Positions 24,340-35,829 of a DNA stretch of 64,000 bases are shown here, in pieces. Positions within the stretch are counted from its first letter, which is position 1; every line of letters starts with the position of its first letter. The DNA is from Lithobates sylvaticus (taxonomy: Eukaryota; Chordata; Amphibia; Anura; Ranidae): the NCBI GenBank assembly GCA_028564925.1, contig CM053031.1:161736726-161800725 (forward strand), written 5' to 3'. Position numbers and translations under genes: made by a program. The notes beneath the pieces were generated by a model. It searched no databases. It was not told the origin of the DNA and saw nothing but the letters and a program-made list of their open reading frames with translations.

Positions 24340-25047
24340 ACAAACCTGTAAGGGATGGAATACAGGAGCTGTTACTTCTCAGATGGTGTTTAAAGGTTCA
24401 CAGCTGTCATCCTAATTCTAGCTTACTATCTAGTAAATAATGAACCTGAAACAATTCTGAATTCCTGTCCTAGTTCTAGTTCAGTGGCTCTTTAGATACA
24501 AAAGCATAGATGATAGTCCTAAAGACTACACAATTCTAAAGAGGTCTCAAATATGCAAATTTTGGAATTGTGATCCATTTAGAAATATAAAAATACATCG
24601 GTTTCAGAATTTTATAAACAGTTCTGTTGTTTTCTGGATCATGACTTGCTAATTTAATGTCATTTTAAGCTAAAACAAAGCACATGCAGTTTTCCATCAC
24701 TATGTTCTTTTCTCATTTAAAAAAAATTAATTCTTCTAATTACTAAATGTTTTATCACAAGGACCTGCTATATTTGCTGCATACAAGCTATGACATTGTT
24801 TTTATGTGCAAGTAAATCCCCAAAGATTTTTACAAGGGGGTGTTGCTTCCTAAAATAACACTTTTATTCATTAAAGGGGAGCAGACAAAGAACTATTTTC
24901 AGTAAAGATAAAATAACACTGTGTGGCAAAAAATACAAACTCTTAAAAAAAATAAAAATGTAATATTTAGATGAAAAAATACTGTAGCTTGATCAAATAA
25001 CATAACACAACTGAAATAACTTATGCAACTTTAAATTATTTCTAATG
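24340..25047. other. No gene recognised
   Basis: AT-rich sequence with no repeat, TIR or coding pattern recognised. Confidence 0.5.
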
Positions 25048-25140
25048 TGTTAATACACACAACAACAAAAAATTATACTAGAAAGTTAGCTGATGGGGAA
25101 TGAGAGTAATAAAAGTTTATTTTTATAGTTAGGATTTTTT
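25048..25140. repeat. Direct duplication, copy A
   Basis: It carries 'gttaatacacac', 'ctagaaagttagctgatggg' and 'tttttatagttaggattttt'. The same block recurs at 26050-26143 with few differences. Both copies are followed by the end of a piggyBac-like MITE. Confidence 0.85.
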
Positions 25141-25145
25141 TTTTG

Positions 25146-25312
25146 CTGAACTACTTCAGCCTCAGGAGACTTGGCTGCTGAATGACCGGGCCATTTTTTG
25201 CGATTCTGCACTGCGTCGCTTTAACTGACAATTCCGTGGTCATGCGACGCTGCACCCAAACAAAATTGACGTCCTTTTTTTCCCACAAATAGAGCTTTCT
25301 TTTGGTGGTATG
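25146..25312. mobile_element. piggyBac-like MITE fragment
   Basis: It has 'actacttcagcctcaggag', 'cattttttgcgattctgcac' and 'gagctttcttttggtggtat'. It stops abruptly at about 25312 at an AT-rich insertion. Confidence 0.65.
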
Positions 25313-26049
25313 TATATGTATAGTCAAGCCACGCTAATAATAAATTATTCCCAAAGTGTATCTCATCAAAAAACATTCATATAAATATGTTCAATAAAAA
25401 TAATCCAATAATAAAGTGCATCACATCATAATAACATTCAATTAAATAATTCAGTGAAAATAGTCCAATAATAAAGTGCATCCAAAGTAATCTAATGATT
25501 CAGAGAGATAGTCAGTCTCTTGTTCATGATATAAGTCAACACAGTCCTGTGCAGACAAGCAGAGATGAAAGAGAGGGACAGATAAGGGAGTCCAATTCAC
25601 AGATGTATAATGATGATATATGGAAAATCCTTCTAGAATCCTCCCCCATTGGTACTAGCCTTTCACCTTATGGATAGACCCCAACGGGTCTAGTAGTGCA
25701 TCAATAAGCATCAAAAAAACGATTGCTTTATCCTCCTTAGTGTGTCTAGGACAGGGAATCACTGCAGCTTTTCCTCCAATCTCCACAATCGTTTTCCTAA
25801 AGGAAATATCTCCAGGTCCACTGGATCAAGAGCAGAAACGAAGATTCTCCATAGTGTAGTAAATTTGAAAAGTTTTAAAAATTAGTTTTAACATTTTTAA
25901 AAGTATCATCACAGTTTAAAAACCGCATAACAAGCCAAACAGCAAAAAAGTGTCAAAAATGTAAGAACTTCCGGTCACGGCCGTAACCAGAAGTGACGTC
26001 ACCAAGCTCCTCCCAACGCGTTGCATCACAACACACATGACTTTATTAA
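25313..26049. repeat. AT-rich insertion, possibly Penelope-like
   Basis: Repeated phrases 'ccaataataaagtgcatc' occur twice at the left (about 25400 and 25468). The right end has 'cccaacgcgttgcatcac' followed by 'gactttattaaggg', like the closing phrase of other AT-rich frog repeats here. A perfect TGACGTCA is at 25994-26001. No RT is visible, so the Penelope-like assignment is tentative. Confidence 0.4.
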
Positions 26050-26143
26050 GGGTTAATACACACTAGAATATATATACTAGAAAGTTAGCTGATGGGGAAT
26101 GCGAGTAATAAAAGTTTATTTTTATAGTTAGGATTTTTTTTTA
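26050..26143. repeat. Direct duplication, copy B
   Basis: Second copy of 25048-25140. It runs into the TTAA that starts the next MITE. Confidence 0.85.
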
Positions 26144-26527
26144 ATCACTTCAGTCCCGGGATATTGCGCGATTTGGCACTGCGTTGCTTTAACGGACAAT
26201 TGCGACGCTGCACACATACAAGGGGGAGGGGACTGACTAGAGGAAGTGACAGATCGTGGTTCCTAGCTAATAGGAACACACAATCTGTCACTCCTCTCAG
26301 AACAGGGATTTGTGTGTTTACACACACACTTCCCTGTTCTGCCTCTCGTGCTAGCGATAGCTCGTGGCCGGCAGTCATCGCGACCGCCGGCCAACAGCAT
26401 CGGCACCCCCGCTGTGCAGCGGCACATGCGCCTGCTATCCCGCGAGCCAACGTATAGCTATGACGGTTCATGGGATTTTGCCAACTTGCCGCCGTAAAAT
26501 GGCGGCGGCTGGTCGGCAAGGAGTTAA
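26141..26527. mobile_element. piggyBac-like MITE, complete 387-bp copy
   Basis: TTAA stands at both ends (26141-26144 and 26524-26527). The left end reads 'tcacttcagtcccggg' and the right 'gtcggcaaggag'. The interior has the family words 'gatttggcactgcgttgc' and 'gaacagggatttgtgtg'. It is non-coding and probably mobilised in trans by a piggyBac transposase. Confidence 0.75.
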
Positions 26528-28150
26528 GTACTAAAACAGTCCTATGAACATTATCTGTAAGGCTCCTTTCACCTGGGTGCCTCCGCTTAGTAGAATCCGG
26601 ACACAGACATAGTACCGCTCCCCTCTATGGGGCAATCAGATTGAAACAAACCACCTGTCCATTTCTATCCAATCCCAACTGATCCACCGAATGGGATATA
26701 GGACCAACATCTGTCTGTTTTTGGCCACTTGTCTGCTGTCATCTGCCACTCCATAGAGGAGACTGGAGGGTCCGATGAAAAACTGACAGGCGGACCTGAT
26801 CAGACAGCCTGGGCCTAAAGGCAAAATCATATGAAAGAAGCAGGATAAAACCCATTAACTTTTAGGTAAACATTAATGCAAAAACAAATAGGTTTATTGA
26901 ATTGTGCCCTAAGTGTGGTCTGCATTCTTTAGTAAATTATTTTATGACAAATGTTTAAGCCATCTTATCGCTAACTGTATGATTGGTGGCTGCATCTATC
27001 ATAGTGCAAGCAGTTACTGCTTATAGGACAAGAATAGTGCAAAATTAACCAAAAAATGCCCTGTATTATATTTTTTTTCTTCTCTTAGCTAAATTAAAGT
27101 TACAATGATCACTGTTTGAACTTCAATGCAATTCATATAATTTAAATAAATACTTTATATTTTTATTGTATTTCTCAAACATTTTACTGTTAAATTTGAA
27201 TGTTACATTTTATTAAAGGTTGTGATGATACTACTGTGTTGGAGTTATACTGATATAACGATGGACTGTATAATTATATCAACAAACAAGAACACTTGTT
27301 CATAAAGCAATTCACTAATTGGACAAAATGGCATATTGCTACTTGTAAGTCTGTCAGTGTCTGGACTAATGTAAAAATTACATTTCAAAATCATCAATGG
27401 TCCCCACCATTTTGAATAATTATTTGCATGCTCCAGACATTGAATAGTATTTTTGGTTTTGCTTCATTAGCAATGGGAGCTTGAATGCACAATGCTGAAT
27501 TGATTTTGTCATTTGTTTCAGCCAGCTATACAACACTAAAGCCTTATTTCTTTAGATGAGAATCCAAATCTTCATGTTCTGCCACAAAAATGCAATTGAT
27601 TATAATACACAGTTTACATACAGTAGCAACAAAATAGTATTCAGTTAGTACCTAAATGTACTTTAGAGGTGAAGTGTTCCTGCAGCCTTGAAAAATTGCC
27701 AATATCATGGGTTGCCTTTTGTTGAAACACGTTTTTATGGTAATAATATTGATATTTCAATAATTCATATTGATGAGGAAAGTTCCAAGAAAATCTGTTC
27801 AGTTCTAGTGTAAAAACTCAAAAATTGATTTAGAAATAGCAAAATATTACAAGAACAATATCATAGTATAGAATGTCATTAATAATGTATTATATTCTTA
27901 AGATGAAGATTGAATCAGGTGTGTGTGTGTATGATGTGGCAGCAATGTCTTCATTGTCTCGTGGAGTGAGTGTCTGCCGCCAAATCTCTCTGTTACTAGC
28001 TCCCCATCTTCTCCTAAAAAGGCTGGCTTGTTTTATAGTATCTCTGAGCTTTATAGTCCTATAGAAAATTGCTGGCTTTTAATGAGACATAGCTACCCTC
28101 TCTCCTCACACAAGGGTGGGGGGTTGACATTTCTGAAGAGTGACAAAAAA
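26528..28150. other. No gene recognised
   Basis: About 1.6 kb of AT-rich sequence without recognisable repeat structure. It is the longest anonymous stretch in the first 30 kb. Confidence 0.5.
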
Positions 28151-28352
28151 CCTATTTTAACATATACATATTTGTTTCCTCCTCCCATGCTCGTCTCCCA
28201 GTCTGATGTGCCAGCCTTTCAGTCTGATGTGCCTGCTTCCCAGCCTGATGTCTCGTTGCCTGCCTTCCAGCCTGATGTCTCGTTGCCTGCCCTCAAGCCT
28301 GATGTCTCGTGCCTGCCTTCCAGCCTGATGTCTTGATATTGGTGTCTCAGCC

Positions 28353-28600
28353 TTGGGTTTCGGTGCCCGTGCCTCGGCCTGGGGCTTCGGTGCCCTGCCT
28401 CGGCCTGGGGCTTTGGTGCCCGTGCCTCGGCCTGGGGCTTCGGTGCCCATGTCTCCGCCTGGGGCTTCGGTGCCCGTGTCTCCGCCTGGGGCTTCGGTGC
28501 CCACGTCTCGGCCTGGGGCTTCGGTGCCCGCATCTCGGCCTGGGGCTTCATTCCCCGTGTCCCAGCTTGGGGTTTTGGTGCCCCGTGTCTCGGCCTGAGG
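28353..28600 (+). repeat. 27-bp coding-like minisatellite
   Basis: About nine copies of a 27-bp unit built on 'cctggggcttcggtgccc' (spacing 26-27 bp). On the + strand it reads as a 9-residue repeat of the PGASVPVSP kind. The minus strand is also open. Confidence 0.9.
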
Positions 28601-28825
28601 TTTCGGTGCCCGTTACCCAGTCTGCTGAACCGATGCCCTTTACCCAGTCTGCTAAACCGGAGTCCGTCACTTGGCCTGTTAAGCCAGTGCCCATTTATTT
28701 GGCTTGCCGGACCTGTGCCCAGTGTCCAGCTTGCTGAACCGGGCCCGTTACCCAGCTTGCTGAGCCGGTGCCTGTGATTGAGCCTGCCCTTACGGTGCTG
28801 CCATTCGGCCTAATGTCCCAGTGCC

Positions 28826-29115
28826 TGCTGCCCAGCTCGACCTGGAGCCTGCTGCCCAGCCCGACGACCCAGAACCTGCTGCCCAGCCCGACGACTCAGA
28901 GCCTGCTGCCAAGCCCGACAACTCGGAGTCTGCTGCCAAGCCCGACGACTCGGAGCCTGCTGCCCAGCCCGCCGACTCGGAGCCTGCTGCCCAGCCCGAC
29001 GATTTGGAGCCTGCTGCCCAGCACGACTACTCGGAGCCTGCTGCCCAGCCCAACGACTCAGAGCCTGCTGCCCAGCCCGACGACCCGGAGCCTGCTGCCT
29101 AGCCCGACGACCCGG
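28826..29115 (+). repeat. 27-bp coding-like minisatellite (SEPAAQPDD)
   Basis: About ten copies of a 27-bp unit built on 'gagcctgctgcccagccc'. It reads as SEPAAQPDD repeats on the + strand, and the minus strand is open as well (GQQAPSRRA). It is a different sequence from the 28353 array but has the same period. Confidence 0.9.
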
Positions 29116-29368
29116 AGCCTGCTGCTCAGCCTGATGTGTCGCTATCTGCTGCCCAGCCTGAAGTACACATGCCTGCTGCCCAGCTTGATGATCCGGAGCC
29201 CACGGTTTGCTCTGATGTGCCCACTGTCCTGATGTACCTGATGCCCAGCCCAAAGCAACTGATGCCCTGCCTGAAGCGCCTGTTGCCCAGCCTGACATAC
29301 CCCCATCCATTGTTCTAATTTCAACCAGTTGGAGTGTCCGGAGGCCGCTCCTTTGTGGAGGGGGGTAC

Positions 29369-30049
29369 TGTCAGGAAAGGGTCCGTCCGCTGGTAAGATC
29401 CATCATTTGGCATGCAGTACTGAGGTCCACCAGCAGGTGTCTCCTGGCAGTTTGTAACTATCAGGAGAGACTTTCACTGCTGGTGTTATGTCATCATTGG
29501 GCCGCAGTACTGGTGTCCACCAGCTGATATATCCTGGCAGTATGGAGCCGACAACACTTCCTGCGCTCAGGTGTTGCATGAGGTAAATTACCGCAGTCTT
29601 ATAAATACCCGGCAAGCCCACACATGCTTGCCTTGGTATTTCTCTCTCCTTGACCTGGCTGCCTGTAATTCTGACCTTGAGCCTGCATCTTACCTGATCT
29701 GTTCCGACCCCTATCCTGAGCACGTCCTGGACCCGTCCCTCCTGTCGCCTGATTACCTTTGATCCCTGCCCTGCATCCTATCCATCTATTCTCTCCCTGT
29801 CCTGTTGGTTTCCCATCCTTACCCATCTGCTGACCTCCCTGTGTATGACCTCGGCCTGGCTTTTGTTTACAATTCTGGTATCTCCAATTTATTTGTATAT
29901 GCTATTTGTTGTTTGTGGGTCTGTGGTTGGTCTTTGCACTGTTTGTATTCGTTTACCTGTCACCTATTTAAATAAACACCATTATCATTTAAATGCGTTT
30001 TGGTTTCCTCTGTGCAGTCCACACAGTCTGGTCTACTAATTCCCTGATA
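29369..30049 (+). repeat. LTR of the gypsy-like fossil
   Basis: It starts TGTCAGGA and ends CCTGATA, with near-inverted tips. 'tataaatacccgg' near 29600 is TATA-like and 'aaataaacacc' near 29969 is poly(A)-signal-like. It contains a half-repeated phrase 'gcagtactg(a/g)(g/t)gtccaccagc' at about 29416 and 29503. Confidence 0.6.
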
Positions 30050-30519
30050 CCAGCTTTTAGCTTTACAGAAATAAAATGTATTAGTATTATATATGCCTAC
30101 AAAAAAAAATCCTGTAAATTACAATGGGAACCTTTAAATGTGATGTATGTATGCGTCTCTTCATAGAGTGATAATACCAGCACTGCAGTTTAATTACCAG
30201 AAGGCAATACAAAAAAATCTCTTGCACATTCTTATAGCAATTAATAATGCATAACTGCATGTGCAAGGTAAGGCCCAGCCATACACGTGTCAAATTCTGA
30301 ACAATTTTTCATTAGAAAATTGCACCTTTGAATAATCATTCAATCTTCAACCATTAGTAGGGCTGCAACAACAGCCAATTTTCATGCAACCATGGATTTT
30401 GAGTGGTCGGGCATGTTGGAAATTTGAAAAACAAACAAATTTTTAATCAATGATAGTAGAAGCATGTGAGTAATATAATCGAAAAAGAAATGTGCATGAA
30501 CTGTGACCCAGAAAGAAAA
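30050..30519. other. No gene recognised
   Basis: AT-rich spacer; nothing recognised. Confidence 0.5.
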
Positions 30520-31305
30520 GATTTCCGGCCGACGGTCGCGATGACCGCCGGCAACGATCGATCACGGGCACGAGAGGCAGAACACAAATCCCTGTTCTGT
30601 TCTGTGAGGCGTGACAGATCGTGAATTCCTATTCGTTAGGAACCACGATCCGTCACTTCCTCTAGGTCAGTCCCCTCCCCCTACAGTTAGAAAATACACC
30701 TAGGGAACACGGTTGACCCCTCTGTCGCCCCCTAGTGTTAACCCCTTCCCTGCCAGTGAAATTTTTACAGTAATCAGTGCATTTTTATAGCACTGGTCGC
30801 TGTATTAATGCCAATGGTCCCAAAAATGTGTCAATGTGTCCGCCATAATGTCGCAGTCCCGATAAAAATCGCAGATCGCGCCATTACTAGTAAAAAAGAA
30901 ATAATAATAAAAATGCTATAAATCTATCCCCTATTTTGTAGACGCTATAACTTTTGTACAAACCAATCAATATATACACTAATTATGATTTTTTTTTTTT
31001 ACCAAAAATATGTAGAAGAATACATATCCGCCTAAACTGAGAAAAAAAATTGGCTTTTTAAAAAACTAAATGGGGATATTTATTATAGCAAAAAGTACAA
31101 AATATTGTGTTTCATTTCAAAATTGTTGCTATTTTTTTCTTTATAGTGCAAAAAATAAAAACCGCAGAGGCGATCAAATGCCACCAAAAGAAAGCTCTAT
31201 TTGTGGGATAAAAAGGACGTAAATTTTGTTTGGGTGCAGGGTCGTACGACCGGGCAATTGTCAGTTAAAGCGACGCAGTCACAAAAAAAGGCCTGGTCAT
31301 TCATT
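30520..31305. mobile_element. piggyBac-like MITE, opposite orientation
   Basis: Same family as 26141-26527 but reversed and longer. It runs 'ggaaccacgatccgtcac', 'aatcgcagatcgcgccattac', 'ctatttgtgggataaaaagg' and 'cagttaaagcgacgcagtc'. No clear TTAA was seen at its outer ends. Confidence 0.65.
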
Positions 31306-31482
31306 CCACATTTATAGTTATGCTTCCAAAATTAGTGTGTGCTGTACATTTCCTCCAGCATTGATTCTGTTTTCTTCTTGCCCCTGAGCACTACAAATCT
31401 TTAGGCTGTCAGCAGATCAGCCTCTACAAATTCAGCAGTGTCAAATATTAGAGAGCAGCTGCGCATGTGCAGAGCAGGGTAA

Positions 31483-31886
31483 TGCCGCGTACACACGAAG
31501 GGACTATCGAGTCCGGCGGACAATCCCCTCGTGTGTGGGCCTTCGACTGACTTTTTTTCCAAAAAGTCCGGCGGACTAGGTTTTAAGTTTTGTTTTAAAA
31601 TTATCCGCTGGACTTGGCAGTCCGGCGGAGAATACGGCCGTCTGTAGTATGGTCCGGCGGACCAAAAAGGACGCATGCTCAGTAGCAAGTATTTTTCTAG
31701 TATTTTTTCTTTTTCTAGTCCCGTCGTACGTGCTGTACGTCATCGCGTGAACCGCCGGACTTTTAGCGTGATCGTGTGTGGTCAAGTCTGCTCGCTTTCA
31801 AGTCCGCCGAAGCCCAGCTGGAAAGTCGGGCGGATTGTCCGCTGGACTAGGTCCGGCGGACAAAGTCCCTTCGTGTGTACGCGGCA
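31483..31886. mobile_element. MITE with 'tgccgcgtacacacg' TIRs
   Basis: About 404 bp with long inverted ends: 'tgccgcgtacacacgaaggg' and 'ccttcgtgtgtacgcggca'. The interior is full of 'gtccggcgga' words on both strands, so the whole element can fold. No ORF. Confidence 0.85.
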
Positions 31887-31959
31887 TAAGACAGTGTGTT
31901 ATTTGCACTTATTTTTAATGTTTTACATAGATATACCTGCAAAAGGGGCCAGCCTGAAG

Positions 31960-32517
31960 TGATTTAGGGCCCTTTCACACTGGGGCGGTGCAGGCGTAGG
32001 AGTGCTATATTTAGCAATAAGCGATTATTGATTGGTTTGCGCAAAAGTTATAGCGTTTACAAAATAGGGGATAGTTTTATAGCATTTTTATTAATATATA
32101 TATTTTTTTTAATAGTAATGGTGGCAATCAGCGATTTTTTATTGTAACTGCGACATTATGGCGGACACATCAGACATTTTTGACACATTTTTGGGACCAT
32201 TGTCATTTATACAGAAATCAGTGCTATTTAAATGCACTGATTCCTGTGTAAATGACAGTGGCAGTGAAGCGGTTAACCACTAGGGGGCAGTGTAGGGGTT
32301 AAGTGTGACCTATGTGTTTTTTTTACTGTAGGGGGCATGGCTTGGCGTGTGACATCACTGATCGTCAGGGAACAGACGATCAGTGACAGCCTCACTAGGA
32401 AGCACAGGGAGAGGTTTGTTTACACTTACCTCTCCCTGTTCTTCAGCTCTGTGACTCAATCGGCCACGGTCACGGAGCTCAGAACCGGGTCATGAGTGTC
32501 GGTCCTTAAGTGGTTAA
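31960..32517. mobile_element. MITE fragment joined to piggyBac-like MITE fragment
   Basis: 'gccctttcacactggggcgg' (about 31968) is one end of the 12617-type MITE. From about 32003 the sequence is the piggyBac-like family ('gattggtttgcgcaaaag', 'ggcggacacatcagac'). It ends 'ccttaagtggttaa' with TTAA at 32514-32517. Confidence 0.6.
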
Positions 32518-32683
32518 ACAGTATGTTTTCATATATAAAAAATATATATAGAAATGTTTCCATTACGTTCCCAATTGCATTCTCAATATATACTTGATTA
32601 AATTTGTTTTTCATAATTTTTCCTATCCAGGGCCCTTCTCTTCCTCCTCTCGCTTCTTAGTCCACATGCACCACTTAGGACCC

Positions 32684-33201
32684 TTAAAGCGGTGTTTCAC
32701 CTTAAAAAAATTTTTTTTAAAGTCAGCAGCTAAAAAAAAAGTCGCTGCTGACTTTTAATAAGTACACTTACCCTCCCAGGGCGCCCGCAATGTCGTTCGT
32801 GGAGGCCGAGATGTCCCTCGGCGATCCGGATCCAGCGCCGCCATCCTCAGTAAGGGAAACGGCTTCCCGTTTCCTACTGCGCATGCGCGAGTCGGCGCGC
32901 GGCCTACTGCGCATGCGCGAGTCGGCGCGCGGCCTACTGCGCATGCGCGAGTCTAATTTGTGAATGGGGAACGCGATGTGTTGTGGGACACAGTTTACAT
33001 AACACACCACGCCCCATTCACTAGAAGACGGAAGGAGAGAAGATCACCGCGGCGCTGGAGGAGGCAGATTAGGACGATCTGCCTAGCAACAGACATTTCT
33101 GGTAAGTAAAAAAAATATATATATTTTTTTTTTTTTTCATTTTAAATTGTTACTAACATTTTTTTAAAGTTTTTTTTTTTCAGGGTGTCCCACCACTTTA
33201 A
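32684..33201. mobile_element. TTAA-flanked MITE with CpG-rich tandem repeat
   Basis: TTAA stands at both ends (32684-32687, 33198-33201). The inner tips are 'agcggtgtttcacc' and 'ggtgtcccaccact'. It contains 2.5 copies of a 30-bp CpG-rich repeat (32876-32952) and long A/T runs near the right end. No ORF is believable. Confidence 0.75.
32876..32952. promoter_or_regulatory. Three tandem perfect NRF1-type sites
   Basis: TGCGCATGCGCG occurs at 32878-32889, 32908-32919 and 32938-32949, exactly 30 bp apart. NRF1 recognises YGCGCAYGCGCR. Binding is inferred from the motif only. Confidence 0.6.
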
Positions 33202-34003
33202 GGTCTTCCAAAAAACAAAGTAAGTAATAGTAGATGTAGTCTAATCATAGACATATTATTTCAAATCCATTGTATAGATACCGACATACTGAGACACATT
33301 CCTAACAACAGGTTCAAGAACAGTGATTTCTTATTATTTTCCATCATATTCCCATTATCACCATAATTTTTATCATTATTATTATTATTATTTTTATTAT
33401 TATTTATATTTTATGTTCATTTACATTTTTCAATATTCAATATTCATTTTTTCAACATACATACATTTTTCTATTTTTCACTATCCTCGCTTTTCAATAC
33501 CATTTTCATATTTCAGTACTCTTTTCTACATTGTGCATCTCTATCCCCTTTTTCATCCATGGTCTGCTTATCATTACATCCAGTGTACCATTCCTTGTCA
33601 AATGTACCACTTAATTTTTACACATTCTCATTCTTATACATCATTTTTTTATTTATATATATTTTTTATATCCATTTTTGATTTGTATTAAATTTTCATA
33701 TTTACACCTATATTAGCCAAGCGTTTTCATGCCCACCCCCTTCTCCTCCTCTTATTTTTAGTGAAGCATAAAATTCCCTTATTTGCATTTGCGGTTCCAG
33801 TACTTGTAGTCCCACATCAATATTCATTTTTGCCTGTTTTCTGCTACATGCTTTTGTCGCAAATTTATTGTAATTTTTCCCTTTTCATTTACATATGCAT
33901 ATTATTCATGGCCACCAGATGATTGTTTTATGTGTGTTTTTTTTTTAACATTCCCCTGTCCCTGTGCCACATATATGTTGCACAAATCCCGAGTTCCTTC
34001 CTG
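33202..34003. other. No gene recognised; AT-rich with ATT repeats
   Basis: An (ATT)n-like stretch is near 33370-33410. The long apparent ORF here is only Y/F/I from low-complexity T/A sequence. Confidence 0.6.
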
Positions 34004-34588
34004 TTAAAGAGGAAGTAAACCCAGTACGATTTTTCTTTTTTTTTTCAATATATATAAGCTGTAAACTATTGCAAATGGAAACACATTTAAATGGGCCAAA
34101 AACGAGGTTGTCAAATACCTTATTTAGCTTGGGTATTATTTCTTCTCTTCCGGGTATTGGCCGCGCCATTACTACTGCTGTTTGTTGTAATCATTTCTGG
34201 ACGTCATTTCCGCCCTTACTAGTATTCCCTAGTAAATCTCGCACATGCGCCGTAGCGAAACCAAGCCTCTCACTCAATTGCCGTTACTACGGCAACAGAG
34301 CTAAACCATAGCTGACGGCAAATCGTTTGCAAGGGGGAGAAGCAGGAAGGAGATGCTCAGATTACAGCATACAGAAGGATAATGACCCAGCATGCAGGGG
34401 AGATAGAATCGGCATGCCATTAATGAAAATACCTAGTGCGCAATCGCGCCTGACGTCACTCAAACTTGCAGGACGATTTCTATGGAAACAAACACAGTGA
34501 GTACACTTTCACAGGCAGCGATCAGCTGCCTGTGCTATCTAGATTACAAAGAGATAAAGTTGTATTGGAGGGTTTACAACCACTTTAA
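34004..34588. mobile_element. TTAA-flanked MITE ('agaggaagtaaac' family), copy 1
   Basis: TTAA stands at both ends. The left tip 'agaggaagtaaaccc' is mirrored by 'gggtttacaaccact' at the right. A perfect TGACGTCA lies at 34451-34458. Related to 35589-36071. Confidence 0.75.
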
Positions 34589-35064
34589 CCGCTATGGTCT
34601 TTAGGACCCAGGAGATCTGGCAAATTAACCTATAAAGCCCACAACCAAAATGGCCCCCGTCAGGCCTGAAGAAAGAGCGCATTCTCCTCAAATGTGTCGC
34701 CTGCTACTGACAACCGGTCCGGCCGAAAGTGAGTCATCCATTGGTATCCTGTGCTTCTGAGGACCAGGAAACACTGGCATCCACCAGCGCAACCCGCTGC
34801 ACGGTTCCCACGTCTCTGCCTCTGATGGACTCCCTCCTGGACAGTTTACTTTTCTGACATGTACAATAGAATCAGTGTTTGAATAAATTGTTTTCAATAC
34901 TGCACTTAGAGTGGCGCTTTTGTATTTCCTTTCCCATTTCACAGAGTTACGCTTCTAAATCTCCACTGAGCTGCCTTCAAGTGCTTTATTACAGACTTTA
35001 TGGAATGCATTCAGTCATAATTCACATATATTTTTATACTAAGGTGTGGCTTATGCAAAGCGCC
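34589..35064. other. No gene recognised
   Basis: Nothing recognised between the MITE and the Tc1 fragment. Confidence 0.5.
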
Positions 35065-35400
35065 AAAAGCGCAGTCTGGAGATTACTGGAACCATGTCCT
35101 GTGGTCTGAGACCAAGATGAACTTATTTGGTTCAGATGGGGTCAAGCTGTGTAGCGGCAACCAGGTGAGAAGTACAAAGACAAGTGTGTCTTGCCTACAG
35201 TCAAGCATGGTGGTGGGAGTGTCATGGTCTGGGGCTGCATGAGTGCTGCCAGCACTGGGGAGCTACAGTTTATTGAGGGAACCATGAATGTCAACATGTA
35301 CAGTGACATACTGAAGCAGAGCATGGTCCCCTCCCTTCGGAGACTGGATCACAGAGCAGTATTCCAACATAACGACCCCAAACACACTTCCAAGATGAGA
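35065..35400 (+). pseudogene. Tc1-like transposase fragment
   Basis: The + strand reads '[20 protein letters not shown]', 'GELQFIEGTMNVNMYSDILK' and '[12 protein letters not shown]'. These are the glycine-rich box and the second catalytic D region of a DD34E Tc1 transposase. It belongs to the family of the 7484-8842 copy, in which the same region reads 'GELQFIEGTMNANMYCYILK'. Both the N-terminal DNA-binding part and the last catalytic glutamate are missing. It directly precedes the retrovirus-like fossil. Confidence 0.8.
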
Positions 35401-35805
35401 AGAGAAGAGAAGGGTTCCAGATTAGAATTACTAGTCTTGTATTCTAAACTCAAGAAAGAAAAGAAGAAAAACAGACATGGGGAATAGTTTCTGTAAAAGA
35501 ATGTCTTGTGCCTTATGCTGCTGCTGTGTTCCTAATGCGCCATTAGAAGGAGATACGAAATTTCTGCATAGCAAGGAACCAAAGTCTGTTAAAGAGGAAG
35601 TAAAGGCACTTTTTTTTTTTTAATGCAACCTGCAAGGCAAAGGCATAATGAGCTAGTATGCACAGCATACTAGCTCATTATGAATAACTTACCTGAGAAC
35701 GAAGCCCCCGAAGCGACCCTCGTCCACTTCCTCCTCCGCCGCCATCAATCCCGGAGTGACTTCCAGGTCTCACTACTCCGGCGCTGTGATTCGCCGGAGC
35801 CATGA

Positions 35806-35829
35806 TGACGTCACTCCTGCGCATGCGCA
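35806..35829. promoter_or_regulatory. CRE-type plus NRF1-type site pair
   Basis: A perfect TGACGTCA (35806-35813) is followed 4 bp later by TGCGCATGCGCA (35818-35829). Function is inferred from motif identity only. Confidence 0.5.

Larger units (their letters stand above)
28190..30049 (+). mobile_element. Ty3/gypsy-like fossil, 3' end with LTR
   Basis: This is the 3' part of an LTR retrotransposon. A proline-rich repetitive coding-like tail (about 28190-29320) is followed by a purine tract ('ttgtggagggggg') and an LTR from 29369 to about 30049. No 5' LTR, gag or pol was recognised in the window, so the copy is partial and broken. Vertebrate gypsy elements often show this 'ggggggtac' then TGTCA junction. 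Age cannot be judged from one LTR. Confidence 0.6.

Noticed and set aside
33323-33691. Plus-strand ORF of 122 codons rich in Y, F, H and S
   Set aside because: AT-rich low-complexity sequence with no start context or domain.
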